The position numbers and the translations under genes were made by a program. This document shows positions 1 through 7,535 of a DNA stretch of 54,807 bases, in pieces; positions within the stretch are counted from its first letter, which is position 1; each line of letters opens with the position of its first letter. Below the pieces are notes generated by a model. That model searched no databases, was not told where the DNA came from, and saw only the letters and a program-made list of their open reading frames with translations. The stretch lies in assembly GCA_046538375.1 (NCBI GenBank), contig JBKHJA010000002.1, forward strand, positions 1 through 54,807, given 5' to 3'. The stretch comes from JBKHJA01 sp046538375. GTDB lineage: Bacteria; Acidobacteriota; Aminicenantia; Aminicenantales; Aminicenantaceae.

Positions 1-52
1 AGATTTGCACCAGCTTTTGAAATTTCTTTCCTGCTCTTTGGGCATCGTCCAT
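1..52 (-). CDS. 5' end of an unidentified gene (truncated by window edge)
   Basis: Reading leftward, an ATG at 52-50 opens a frame that stays open to the window edge and encodes MDDAQRAGKKFQKLVQI. It is preceded at normal spacing by a strong Shine-Dalgarno sequence (AGGGAGG on the minus strand, about 57-63). Seventeen residues are too few to assign a family. The gene is divergent from the DUF1844 gene, and the roughly 140 bases between them hold two dyads listed separately. The good ribosome binding site is the main reason to believe it is real. Confidence 0.5.
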   Translation of the reverse strand, partial: MDDAQRAGKKFQKLVQI

Positions 53-70
53 ATCTTCCTCCCTTGAATT

Positions 71-90
71 ATTACAAAGAATATTGTAAT
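71..90. promoter_or_regulatory. inverted repeat, possible operator
   Basis: A perfect 7-6-7 inverted repeat (ATTACAA, six bases, TTGTAAT) lies between the divergent leftward gene at 52 and the DUF1844 gene at 196. It is AT-rich and not followed by a T-run, so a protein-binding dyad is more likely than a terminator. The regulator is unknown. Confidence 0.35.
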
Positions 91-173
91 ATTTTTTATC
101 AATTCAAAAAAGCTATCAGGTAGCATTTGAGGCACTTCAACTCCTTCGATGATACAAAAATTTAGCCTCTTTT

Positions 174-190
174 CACCTGAAATCAGGTGG
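174..190 (+). promoter_or_regulatory. dyad covering the Shine-Dalgarno of the DUF1844 gene
   Basis: CACCTGA-AA-TCAGGTG is a perfect dyad whose right arm contains the AGGTGG that serves as ribosome binding site for the ATG at 196. In RNA it could fold into a short hairpin that hides the site. In DNA it could be an operator. Which one applies cannot be decided from sequence. Confidence 0.4.
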
Positions 191-195
191 GTAAG

Positions 196-522
196 ATGAA
201 AAATAAAGAAAAAAATAATAAAGATAAGACTAAACAAGAAAAAAAAGATAAAACACAAGAGGTAGTCCCTCCTCTTGATTTCAGCTCATTAGTCCTTCCT
301 TTCTATACCCAGGCGCTGATCAAGCTAGGTCTAACCAAGGATCCTTTGTCAGATAAGGAAGAAGTGAATTTGGATTTGGCCAAAAGGCTGATTGATTTGC
401 TGGATCTTTTGAATCAGCGAACTAAAGGCAACTTGAAACCAGAAGAAGAGAAATTTTTGAGTTCCTGTCTCCAGCAGCTCAAATTGAGCTACATGGAAAA
501 AGCAAGAATCATCAAATTATGA
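196..522 (+). CDS. DUF1844 family protein
   Basis: Small protein of about 108 residues. A lysine-rich, charged N-terminus (first ~25 residues) is followed by the DUF1844 core: DFSSLVLPFYTQALIKLG, a loop with DP, then EVNLDLAKRLIDLLDLL and TKGNLKPEEEKFL, all typical of the family. The function of DUF1844 is not known. Members are small, soluble and largely helical. I chose the ATG at 196 over an upstream GTG at 187 because AGGTGG sits just before it. The stop is only four bases from the ribF start, so the two genes are probably cotranscribed and translationally coupled. Confidence 0.8.
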   Translation: MKNKEKNNKDKTKQEKKDKTQEVVPPLDFSSLVLPFYTQALIKLGLTKDPLSDKEEVNLDLAKRLIDLLDLLNQRTKGNLKPEEEKFLSSCLQQLKLSYMEKARIIKL

Positions 523-526
523 CTTC

Positions 527-1459
527 ATGAAAATCATTGAAGGATTTGAGACCCTTCCTCCTGCTTCTCGACAAACGGCAGTCGCCATCGGCAATTTCGA
601 CGGGATTCACATCGGCCATAAAAAGATATTGGAGTTTCTTTCTCATAAAGCCCGTCAATCGGGATTTATTTCCGTGGTCCTCACCTTCTCTCCTCATCCA
701 GAAAAAATTCTGGGCAAAAAAAGGGTGAAGATGATTCAGACTATGGAGCAGAGATTGGAGGAGATCGAAAAATATGGAATTCAAATCGCCTTTGTCATTC
801 CTTTTGACAAAAAATTCTCTGCCCTCTCTGGCCAGGATTTTATCCAGAAGATTTTGATCGATTCTCTCCAGGCAAAAGTGGTGGTGGTGGGCGAAGATTT
901 CCATTTCGGCAGGAACCGCGGCGGAGACATATCTCTTCTCCAGCACATCTCCTCTGCGTTTGGACTTAAAGTCTTTTCTCTACCTTCGGTCACCAAAGAC
1001 GGAATGGTGGTGAGCAGCAGCCTCATCCGGAATCTTCTTCAAAAAGGAGAAACCAGAAAAGCCAACGCCCTTCTAGGCAGGAATTACAGGATAGATGGAA
1101 AGCTCATAAAAGAAAAATCAGGGAGGCAAATCCTGGGATTTAAGCCTGCAAACATCCGATCAGAAAATGAGATTGTTCCTCCAGGAGTATTCATTACCAA
1201 AGTGGTCCATGGGTCCAAAGTTTTTCCTTCCTTGATCAGCACCCCCCACTTCCCTGCTTCAAATCAAAAGGAAATAAAAATAGAAGCATACATCCAGAAT
1301 TTCCATCAGAATCTCTACCAAAAAAAAATCAGAATCTATTTTATGAAGAAAATCAGGGAAAAAATAAAATATGGCTCGTCCGAAGATATTTCCCAACAGA
1401 TCAGAAAAAACATAGATAAAGCCAAGAAATATTTTGCCACAGCACATCCTGAAAACTAA
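527..1459 (+). CDS. ribF: bifunctional riboflavin kinase/FAD synthetase-type protein, divergent kinase domain
   Basis: 310 residues, the usual RibF length. The N-terminal nucleotidyltransferase domain (about 15-180) is well preserved: AIGNFDGIHIGHKKIL near residue 20, a DFHFG-type segment near 125 and a SSSLIR segment near 165, as expected for FMN adenylylation. The C-terminal flavokinase region (about 185-305) keeps the overall pattern (IEAYIQNF with the likely catalytic Glu, NLYQKKIRIYF, IREKIKY). However, the usual PTAN Mg-ATP motif reads KPAN, and the usual G-x-x-PTF segment reads STPHF. FAD synthetase activity is likely, while riboflavin kinase activity is questionable. No clear ribosome binding site precedes the ATG, consistent with coupling to the gene before it. 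Confidence 0.85.
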   Translation: MKIIEGFETLPPASRQTAVAIGNFDGIHIGHKKILEFLSHKARQSGFISVVLTFSPHPEKILGKKRVKMIQTMEQRLEEIEKYGIQIAFVIPFDKKFSALSGQDFIQKILIDSLQAKVVVVGEDFHFGRNRGGDISLLQHISSAFGLKVFSLPSVTKDGMVVSSSLIRNLLQKGETRKANALLGRNYRIDGKLIKEKSGRQILGFKPANIRSENEIVPPGVFITKVVHGSKVFPSLISTPHFPASNQKEIKIEAYIQNFHQNLYQKKIRIYFMKKIREKIKYGSSEDISQQIRKNIDKAKKYFATAHPEN

Positions 1460-1540
1460 TCGGATCTCTTCACCGATTGATACTCTCTTTCCTCTCCTCT
1501 GGTGATTCCATGTGCAGCCCCGGCACTGACGTTTCTGACG

Positions 1541-1580
1541 CCCCCCATCCCTCACCCCTATCACGGAAATAGAAATACTT
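1541..1580 (-). repeat. palindromic repeat family, half copy 1
   Basis: CCCCATCCCTCACCCCTATC followed by ACGGAAATAGAAATACTT. On the minus strand it aligns base for base with the copies near 7352 (minus), 9527, 26007 and 45681. Only one arm is present here. It lies in the 249-base gap between ribF and pyrR, which otherwise holds a promoter-like site and a leader hairpin. Confidence 0.7.
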
Positions 1581-1603
1581 ACGAACGACTAGACTGTCTT
1601 TTC

Positions 1604-1632
1604 TTGACATTTTTTCTTCAATGTTGCATTTT
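1604..1632 (+). promoter_or_regulatory. possible promoter of the pyr operon
   Basis: A perfect -35 hexamer TTGACA (1604-1609) is followed after 17 bases by CATTTT, a weak -10. Transcription would start near 1640 and give a leader of about 70 bases in front of pyrR. Confidence 0.4.
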
Positions 1633-1654
1633 CATAGGGAAAGAAAAGCCATTT

Positions 1655-1673
1655 ATGACCCGGGCTGGGTCAT
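1655..1673 (+). promoter_or_regulatory. leader hairpin upstream of pyrR
   Basis: ATGACCC-GGGCT-GGGTCAT is a perfect 7-bp GC-rich stem with a 5-base loop in the predicted pyrR leader. Just downstream, around 1686-1702, a segment with the Shine-Dalgarno CAGGAG loosely resembles the PyrR RNA-binding loop. Autoregulation by PyrR through this leader is an inference; no terminator T-run is present. Confidence 0.4.
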
Positions 1674-1708
1674 CATGGAGCAACTGATTCCCGTTCAGGA
1701 GTGGATTC

Positions 1709-2263
1709 ATGGAAGAAAAAATCAAAGCCAGGATTATGGACACCCGCAAGATCAAGAGAGTCCTGCATCGGATGACCACAGAAATCATCGAACGCAACCG
1801 CAATTTGAAAAATGTGGTTATCATCGGGATAAGGACCCGCGGCATCTATTTAGGGAAAAGGATCTCCAATTTGATAAAAAAATTAGAGAATATAGAAATC
1901 CCTGTCGGGGTTTTGGACATCACTCTCTACCGGGATGACTTTTCCGAGCTGGAAGCTCAGCATATGGTGAAAAAAACGGAAATAAATTTTTCTGTTACCG
2001 AAAAAGATGTGCTTCTGGTGGATGATGTGCTGTTCACAGGCAGAACCATCCGAGCTGCCATGGACAGTTTGATTGACCTGGGACGTCCCAAAACCATCCA
2101 GCTTTTGGTCCTCATTGACCGCGGCCACAGGGAACTCCCCATAAGAGCAGATTATGTGGGAAAGTTTCTTCCTACCTCAAAACGGGAACTGGTCCAGGTC
2201 CGATTAAAAGAAATCGATGAAATCGATGAGGTCTTGATTACAGAACCAGTAGGGATAAAATAG
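1709..2263 (+). CDS. pyrR: bifunctional pyr operon regulator / uracil phosphoribosyltransferase PyrR
   Basis: 184 residues, a typical PyrR length. The type I phosphoribosyltransferase PRPP loop is clear (DVLLVDDVLFTGRTIRAA, about residues 107-124), preceded by GIRTRGIYLGKRI and the DITLYRDDF segment that are characteristic of PyrR. The family binds pyr mRNA in a UMP-dependent way and has some uracil phosphoribosyltransferase activity. Position as first gene of pyrR-pyrB-pyrC fits a regulator of de novo pyrimidine synthesis. A Shine-Dalgarno AGGAG (1697-1701) supports the ATG. The stop codon TAG lies directly against the ribosome binding site of pyrB. Confidence 0.93.
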   Translation: MEEKIKARIMDTRKIKRVLHRMTTEIIERNRNLKNVVIIGIRTRGIYLGKRISNLIKKLENIEIPVGVLDITLYRDDFSELEAQHMVKKTEINFSVTEKDVLLVDDVLFTGRTIRAAMDSLIDLGRPKTIQLLVLIDRGHRELPIRADYVGKFLPTSKRELVQVRLKEIDEIDEVLITEPVGIK

Positions 2264-2272
2264 GAGAAAAAA

Positions 2273-3211
2273 TTGCCTTTCCATCACAAACATCTGTTAG
2301 GGATTCAACAGCTTGCTGCTTCTGACATACTGACCATCCTGGAAGCAGCGGAATCATTTTATGAGATATCTACCCGGGAAGTAAAAAAAGTTCCCACTCT
2401 TAGAGGAAAAACCGTCATCAACCTCTTCTTTGAACCAAGCACCAGAACCAGAAGTTCATTTGAGTTGGCAGCCAAGAGATTGAGTGCAGATACCGTCAAT
2501 TTCAACAGGCTGGCCAGCAGCGTGGTTAAAGGAGAAAGCTTGAAAGATACCATATTGAATTTGGAAGCCATGAATCCTGAAGCTATCATCGTCAGGCATT
2601 CTGCAGCCGGTGCTCCCCGGTTCATCAGCACTTTCTGCCGTTCTCACATCATCAATGCTGGTGATGGTCCTCATGAACATCCCACCCAGGCTCTCCTGGA
2701 TGCTTTCACCATCAGACAGGAAAAGAAAAATTTTAAAGATCTGAAAGTGGTTATCGTTGGAGACATACTCCATAGTCGAGTGGCCCGATCCAACATTTTT
2801 TGTCTGAACAAACTAGGGGCCAAGGTAACACTCTCTGGCCCTCCTCCTCTGCTTCCTGAAGAATTTAAGGAATTTGGGGTGGATATCGATTTCAATTTTG
2901 ATCGGGCTGTCCAGAACGCCGATGTGATCATGATGTTAAGAATCCAGTTAGAGAGACAGCATAAAAACTACTTTCCTTCTATCAGAGAATACAGAAATCT
3001 CTACAGCTTGACTAAAAAAAGATACCGAAAAGCCAAAAGAAGTGCCATCATCATGCATCCAGGTCCTATAAACAGGGGCGTAGAAATCTCGGCAGATATG
3101 GCTGATTCCGCAAAATCGGTCATTCTCAGGCAGGCAGAAAACGGGATCGCTGTCAGAATGGCGGTTCTTTATCTTTTGCTAGGAGGAAAAGAGCGTGAGC
3201 TTACTGATTAA
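2273..3211 (+). CDS. pyrB: aspartate carbamoyltransferase catalytic subunit
   Basis: 312 residues. It joins carbamoyl phosphate and aspartate in the committed step of pyrimidine synthesis. The carbamoyl-phosphate loop FEPSTRTRSSFE (about residues 52-63), HPTQALLDAF (about 136-145), the GDILHSRVARSN segment and the C-terminal MHPGPINRGVEI are all intact. The start is TTG at 2273, supported by TAGGAG nine bases upstream and by homology of the following residues. No pyrI regulatory chain follows, so this is the class that works as a trimer or with PyrC. It overlaps pyrC by 17 bases. Confidence 0.95.
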   Translation: MPFHHKHLLGIQQLAASDILTILEAAESFYEISTREVKKVPTLRGKTVINLFFEPSTRTRSSFELAAKRLSADTVNFNRLASSVVKGESLKDTILNLEAMNPEAIIVRHSAAGAPRFISTFCRSHIINAGDGPHEHPTQALLDAFTIRQEKKNFKDLKVVIVGDILHSRVARSNIFCLNKLGAKVTLSGPPPLLPEEFKEFGVDIDFNFDRAVQNADVIMMLRIQLERQHKNYFPSIREYRNLYSLTKKRYRKAKRSAIIMHPGPINRGVEISADMADSAKSVILRQAENGIAVRMAVLYLLLGGKERELTD

Positions 3212-4472
3212 AAACGGAAGAGTGATCGACCCGGCTTCAGGAAAAGATGAGACTTTAGATATCCTTATCCAAAAAGGAAAAATCAAGGCCATCAAACCAA
3301 AAATAGAAGCACATGACCAAAAAGTAATCGACGCTTCCCGGCTGGTGGTGGCCCCTGGATTTATCGATATGCATGTTCACCTTCGAGAACCAGGCCAGGA
3401 AGATAAAGAGACCATCCGGAGTGGTTCCCTTGCTGCAGCCAAGGGAGGTTTTACTTCTGTGGCCTGCATGCCCAACACGGCTCCGGTCAACGATACCCGA
3501 GGTGTCACCGAATATATTATCTCCGAAGCCAAGAGAAAAGCTGTGGTCAATGTCTTCCCTATAGCAGCGGTAAGCAGAAATCAAAAGGGGGACGAACTCA
3601 CCGACATGGCTGACCTTGAAGATGCTGGAGCAGTGGCCTTCTCCGATGACGGCCTCCCTGTCAAGACCAGCCATCTCATGCGTCGATCCTTGGAGTATTC
3701 CAGACTTTTAAACTCCCTCATCATCGATCATTGTGAAGACCGAAGCCTCACCCAGGATGGAGTCATGAATGAGGGCTATTCTTCCTATCTTTTTGGGCTC
3801 AAGGGAATGCCTGTCTCGGCTGAGGAAATCGTGGCAGCCCGGGACCTTATCCTGGCAGAAAGAGCTGGTGCCAGGATTCATATCGCCCATCTGAGCTGCC
3901 GAGGGGCAGTGGATATCGTAAAAAAAGCCAAGCAAAGGAAGGTCAGAGTCACCACGGAAGTAACTCCCCATCATCTGATACTGGATGATTCTTTCCTTGA
4001 AAGCTATGATACGAATTTGAAAGTCAATCCTCCTTTGAGAAGCAAACAGGATGTGGAAGCATTGATCAGGGCGGTAAAAGAAGGAATGGTGGATGTGTTG
4101 GTGACTGATCATGCCCCTCATACCGTTGATGAAAAGAACGTTGAATTTGATGAAGCCCCTTTTGGCATCAACGGTCTGGAAACAGCGGTTTCTCTGCTGC
4201 TGGACAAACTGGTCAACAGGAATATTATCTCTCTCTCAAAATTCATTGAAATGATATCCACCACTCCCGCCCGCCTCCTGGGATTAGAAAACAAGGGAAA
4301 AATTGAAGTGGGAGCAGATGCTGATCTGACCATTCTTAATCTGCATCGGCAGATAGTGGTGGATGTGGAAAAATTCAAATCCAAAAGCCGGAACAATCCC
4401 TTTCACGGCTGGAAATTGAGAGGAACGCCGGTCATGACCATCGTGAGGGGGAAAATAGTTTATTCAGAATAA
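3195..4472 (+). CDS. pyrC: dihydroorotase (type I)
   Basis: 425 residues, the class I multifunctional-complex type. Zinc ligands and substrate residues are visible: DMHVHLREPGQEDKETI (about 58-74), the DHCED segment (about 178), a HLSCRG segment with metal-binding His, and TDHAPHT (about 303-309) with the catalytic Asp. It cyclises carbamoyl aspartate to dihydroorotate. The start is GTG at 3195, with AGGAGG nine bases upstream inside the end of pyrB, which implies translational coupling. Class I PyrC often forms a complex with PyrB, consistent with the overlap and the lack of pyrI. Confidence 0.95.
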   Translation: MSLLIKNGRVIDPASGKDETLDILIQKGKIKAIKPKIEAHDQKVIDASRLVVAPGFIDMHVHLREPGQEDKETIRSGSLAAAKGGFTSVACMPNTAPVNDTRGVTEYIISEAKRKAVVNVFPIAAVSRNQKGDELTDMADLEDAGAVAFSDDGLPVKTSHLMRRSLEYSRLLNSLIIDHCEDRSLTQDGVMNEGYSSYLFGLKGMPVSAEEIVAARDLILAERAGARIHIAHLSCRGAVDIVKKAKQRKVRVTTEVTPHHLILDDSFLESYDTNLKVNPPLRSKQDVEALIRAVKEGMVDVLVTDHAPHTVDEKNVEFDEAPFGINGLETAVSLLLDKLVNRNIISLSKFIEMISTTPARLLGLENKGKIEVGADADLTILNLHRQIVVDVEKFKSKSRNNPFHGWKLRGTPVMTIVRGKIVYSE

Positions 4473-4479
4473 TCTCAAC

Positions 4480-5226
4480 ATGGAAGTCAGCTTATCTCCA
4501 TTGGAAAAAAAGATAGGGTACCGATTCAGAAACAAAAACATTCTCCTGCAGGCTCTCACTCACAGCTCTTATGCCTATGAAAATTATCAACATAACCGAT
4601 CTGATAATGAAGTGCTGGAGTTCCTGGGAGATTCTGTCCTGAGTTTGATCATCGCCGATTTCCTGTACAAGTCTTATCCCGATCTTTCCGAAGGCGAACT
4701 CTCAAAACTCAAATCAGCTGCTGCCAGCACCTCATCGCTCTCTTATTTCGCACAAAAGATAAGCCTGGACAAAAAACTGCTCCTTGGAAAAGGGGAAGAA
4801 AAAAGCGGGGGAAGAAAAAAGAAAACCATCTTGGCTGGAGCTTTTGAGGCTTTAATCGCCGCCATCTATCTTGACGGCGGTCTGCAGGCGGCCAAAAAGT
4901 TCACCTACACCCACCTCCGATTGCTATTCAAAAGAATCGATGTGGAAAAATTTTTTATCAATAATTATAAATCTGCTCTCCAAGAATACTTGCAAAGGGA
5001 AAACCTTCCTGCCCCTGATTATAAGACACTTACCACCAAAGGCCCAGATCACAAAAGGAGTTTTGTGGTGGAAGTCCTTTCTGAAGGCAAGCCTCTGGCT
5101 AAGGCCAAAGGACCTTCCAAGAAAAGTGCTGAAAAAAAAGCAGCTCAAAAAGCTCTAAAAAATCTTTTAGGAAAAAAAATGAAAGCTTTGACCACTGATA
5201 CATTCCTGTTGAAGAAAAAGAAATGA
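4480..5226 (+). CDS. rnc: ribonuclease III
   Basis: 248 residues. The signature NEVLEFLGDSVLSL (about 43-56) with catalytic Glu and Asp, and AFEALIAAIYLDGG (about 119-132) with the second acidic pair, define the nuclease domain. A double-stranded-RNA-binding domain follows (about 160-230: ALQEYLQRENLPAPDY to KKSAEKKAAQKAL). It cleaves double-stranded RNA, for example in rRNA processing. The gene follows pyrC by seven bases and overlaps the next gene by ATGA, so it is carried in the pyr transcript. The lysine-rich tail is not unusual. Confidence 0.95.
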   Translation: MEVSLSPLEKKIGYRFRNKNILLQALTHSSYAYENYQHNRSDNEVLEFLGDSVLSLIIADFLYKSYPDLSEGELSKLKSAAASTSSLSYFAQKISLDKKLLLGKGEEKSGGRKKKTILAGAFEALIAAIYLDGGLQAAKKFTYTHLRLLFKRIDVEKFFINNYKSALQEYLQRENLPAPDYKTLTTKGPDHKRSFVVEVLSEGKPLAKAKGPSKKSAEKKAAQKALKNLLGKKMKALTTDTFLLKKKK

Positions 5227-5561
5227 TTGAATCCTATTCATTTGGTCGCATGGTGATCAACGGTCAAACCTTTACCTCTGACCTGATCATTTTTCCCCAC
5301 AGGATTAATCCTTCCTGGTGGCGAAAATCAGGCCATCGACTGTGTGTTGAGGATATCAAAGGTGTCCTGGACGAGAAACCTGAAGTCCTGGTAGTGGGGA
5401 CAGGATTTACTGGCCTGATGAAAGTGGAGGAAGAAGTCAAGCGGCTTGCACAGTCAAAAGAAATTCTGCTTATCATTGAAAAAACCAAGAAGGCTGTGCA
5501 AAAGTTTAATGAGCTTTCTTCCCAAAAGAAAACTGTAGGTGCTTTTCATCTGACTTGCTGA
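5223..5561 (+). CDS. Mth938-like domain (DUF498/NDUFAF3 type) protein
   Basis: 112 residues. The pattern SYSFGRMVINGQTFTSDLII near the start, WWRKSGH near residue 36, and PEVLVVGTGFTGLMKV followed by a helix and a KAVQKFNEL segment match the Mth938/NDUFAF3 fold. The molecular role in bacteria is unknown; eukaryotic relatives are complex I assembly factors. The start overlaps the rnc stop by four bases, so it is the likely last gene of the pyr-rnc operon. Confidence 0.8.
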   Translation: MIESYSFGRMVINGQTFTSDLIIFPHRINPSWWRKSGHRLCVEDIKGVLDEKPEVLVVGTGFTGLMKVEEEVKRLAQSKEILLIIEKTKKAVQKFNELSSQKKTVGAFHLTC

Positions 5562-5565
5562 CCGA

Positions 5566-5595
5566 TTGATTCAGCCTTGCCCACTCTGGTATCAT
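5566..5595 (+). promoter_or_regulatory. possible promoter of the Cys-rich gene
   Basis: TTGATT (5566-5571), 18 bases, TATCAT (5590-5595). The -10 ends only 11 bases before the ATG at 5607 and no Shine-Dalgarno is seen between, so an ultra-short or absent leader is expected. Confidence 0.4.
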
Positions 5596-5606
5596 TTATA
5601 GTCAAC

Positions 5607-6305
5607 ATGGCTAAATGCGCGAAATGCAAAAAAAGGAAAGCCAAACGGTACTGCATCGCTCTGGGAGAATCTTTATGCAGTCTGTGTTGTGGTCTTTTGA
5701 GAGAAAAAGAGATCCACTGTCCTCCAGACTGCACTTTCCTCAAGCAGCATAAGCCTTATCAAGAAAAGAGGATGGTTGAAAAAAAAGCTCCCTCCTCACC
5801 TGAAAGAGATTTGACAGGAAAAGATATCCTCAATGACCAGAGAATGGCCTGGTTGGCTTTTCATATCGAAATGCCCCTTAAAGAAATGTCGGACAGAAAC
5901 ACACTTTTTACGGACAAGGATGCTGTGTTGGCTCTCCAATACGCAAAGGAAAAGCTAATCAAGGGAAAAGGAATTCTCCTCTTACCCTATGGTGAGATGG
6001 GTCCCAAGAACGAGGCAGGAGAAGCCATCTTCAAAAACATGGAAGAATGTCGCTACCAAAGAAAGGTCATCCTTCCAGGAGAAAAAGACACTTACAATCA
6101 ACAAGAAAAAATCGATTGTTTGGACAGAATCATTCTGTCTGTAAAATTCAAGGCCAAAGGCAACTTCGACGGGCACCGCTACCTCCAGAATCTCCGTCAG
6201 CGGTTTGACCGGCTGGAAGAATTATCCGGGGAGAAAAAAATCACTCCTTCTTCTGGTTTAAGAAACCTAGTCCTTACTCATGAGAACGGACACAAATTGA
6301 AGTGA
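5607..6305 (+). CDS. Cys-rich zinc-finger-like protein of unknown function
   Basis: 232 residues from the ATG at 5607, chosen because the cysteine motif starts there (MAKCAKCKKRKAKRYC). The first ~50 residues hold C-x2-C, C-x6-C-x2-CC and C-x3-C spacings, resembling a small zinc finger (B-box or HIT-like). The rest has no motif I recognise. It contains WLAFHIEMPLKEMSDRN and a segment YGEMGPKNEAGEAIF, is soluble and charged, and has no membrane segment. Its 3' end overlaps the convergent AI-2E-family gene by 39 bases. I assign no function. Confidence 0.7.
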   Translation: MAKCAKCKKRKAKRYCIALGESLCSLCCGLLREKEIHCPPDCTFLKQHKPYQEKRMVEKKAPSSPERDLTGKDILNDQRMAWLAFHIEMPLKEMSDRNTLFTDKDAVLALQYAKEKLIKGKGILLLPYGEMGPKNEAGEAIFKNMEECRYQRKVILPGEKDTYNQQEKIDCLDRIILSVKFKAKGNFDGHRYLQNLRQRFDRLEELSGEKKITPSSGLRNLVLTHENGHKLK

Positions 6306-7310
6306 AGGAATATTGCTGCACACAATCTTTATGATAGCGGCGATAGGCACTGCCAAAATCATCCCTGGAAGGCCCCACAGCCAGCCCCAGAAAAAAAGAG
6401 AAAAAAGCACTACCAGGGGACTCAATCCTAATCCCTGCCCCATAAGTCTGGGCTCCACGAAATTTCCCATGGTCATCTGGGTGATGCCAAGAATGAGCAG
6501 AATCCAAAAAGCGGGCCAAAGGGTATCAAACTGAAAAACAGCAATGGTCAAAGGAAGAGCAGTGGCAATTATAGAGCCAATATTGGGGATGTAATTGAGC
6601 AGGAAAGTCAAGAACCCGAAAACAATAGCAAAATCTACACCCAAAACCATCAACACCACGGTGGCTATCATTCCGGTAAAAAAGCTCACCACTGTTTTGA
6701 TGGCTAAATATCTTTGGATTTGGCTGTCTATATTCTGGATAACAGAGATAATCTTTGAACTTCGGCTCTCGCCGAACGATGTTTTTATCTTGTCCTTTGT
6801 CTTTCCCCGGCCAGCCAGGATGAACACCAGAAAAATGAAGATCAAAAAAAGGTTGGACATAAAAGAAAAAAAAGGACCTATGGAGGAAAGAAGAAATCCC
6901 CCTATCTTGTTCATATCGAACTGTCCCACCCAATCAAAGGGATCTCGCTCCATCCCAGAGAGCTTGAGCCTCTCTTGAAAAGAAGCCAAAATAGAGCTAA
7001 TCTTCTGCCCGTATTTTGGAAAATCAGAAGCAAAACCCTTACCGCTGGAGTAAAAAAGCATTCCCAGCAGATAAATGAGCAGAAATGTGATGATGAGAAT
7101 AAAAATAATGGAAATGGCCTTTGGAATCTTCCACCGGGTCAAAAAATCCAAGGCGGGAGAAAGCACAAAAGAGAGAAAGATGGCTAAGAAAAACGGAAAA
7201 AGAACAGGCTTGGCTAATTTGAGAACAAGACCAGTTATAAAAATAACAATGATGACCATAGAAGCAGTGGTGACTTTGGTTCCTTGCATGGAATCTCTCT
7301 GCTCCATCAT
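6267..7310 (-). CDS. AI-2E family transporter (UPF0118/PerM type) membrane protein
   Basis: 347 residues with the layout of the family: two to three N-terminal hydrophobic segments, a central soluble region (about 80-200, with LKLSGMERDPFDW), then a hydrophobic block containing VLGVDFAIVFGFLTFLLNYIPNIGS and LVEPRLMGQGLGLSPLVVL-like sequence (here FVEPRLMGQGLGLSP), the best-conserved part of the family. Members have been linked to export of autoinducer-2 or to Na+/H+ exchange; the substrate here is unknown. The ATG at 7310 is the first of several; residue 8 (Met) is an alternative start. Confidence 0.88.
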   Translation of the reverse strand: MMEQRDSMQGTKVTTASMVIIVIFITGLVLKLAKPVLFPFFLAIFLSFVLSPALDFLTRWKIPKAISIIFILIITFLLIYLLGMLFYSSGKGFASDFPKYGQKISSILASFQERLKLSGMERDPFDWVGQFDMNKIGGFLLSSIGPFFSFMSNLFLIFIFLVFILAGRGKTKDKIKTSFGESRSSKIISVIQNIDSQIQRYLAIKTVVSFFTGMIATVVLMVLGVDFAIVFGFLTFLLNYIPNIGSIIATALPLTIAVFQFDTLWPAFWILLILGITQMTMGNFVEPRLMGQGLGLSPLVVLFSLFFWGWLWGLPGMILAVPIAAIIKIVCSNIPSLQFVSVLMSKD

Positions 7311-7319
7311 TATAGTCTA

Positions 7320-7423
7320 TTTAAGGTGAGAAATAAATCTTCAGCCGAACATGGTGGGCATCCTTATTTCCGCGATAGGAGTGAGGACCAGAAATGGAAT
7401 CTCACCCCAATATTCACCTTAAA
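7320..7423. repeat. 104-bp element with perfect 10-bp terminal inverted repeats, carrying repeat half copy 2
   Basis: TTTAAGGTGA (7320-7329) and TCACCTTAAA (7414-7423) are perfect inverted repeats. Inside, 7352-7388 read on the minus strand (CTCACTCCTATCGCGGAAAT, then AAGGATGCCC) aligns with the other copies of the palindromic family. No open frame is present, so it may be a miniature element or a degenerate palindromic repeat. The gap 7311-7535 otherwise contains the promoter listed next. Confidence 0.55.
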
Positions 7424-7429
7424 AGGCTA

Positions 7430-7457
7430 TTGACCACATCCTGATCATGCATAAAAT
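7430..7457 (+). promoter_or_regulatory. promoter-like site for the REC-GGDEF gene
   Basis: TTGACC (7430-7435), 16 bases, TAAAAT (7452-7457). The predicted leader is about 70 bases. Confidence 0.5.
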
Positions 7458-7535
7458 CCAAGGTGGGAAAAATTGTGGAGAAAAAATCCATCTTATTCCA
7501 AACTAAATAAAACCTAAATTCCAGAAAGAAACGCC

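Noticed and set aside
1457..1478. Terminator after ribF (AATCGG...CCGATT)
   Set aside because: Only six pairs, overlapping the stop codon and without a T-run.
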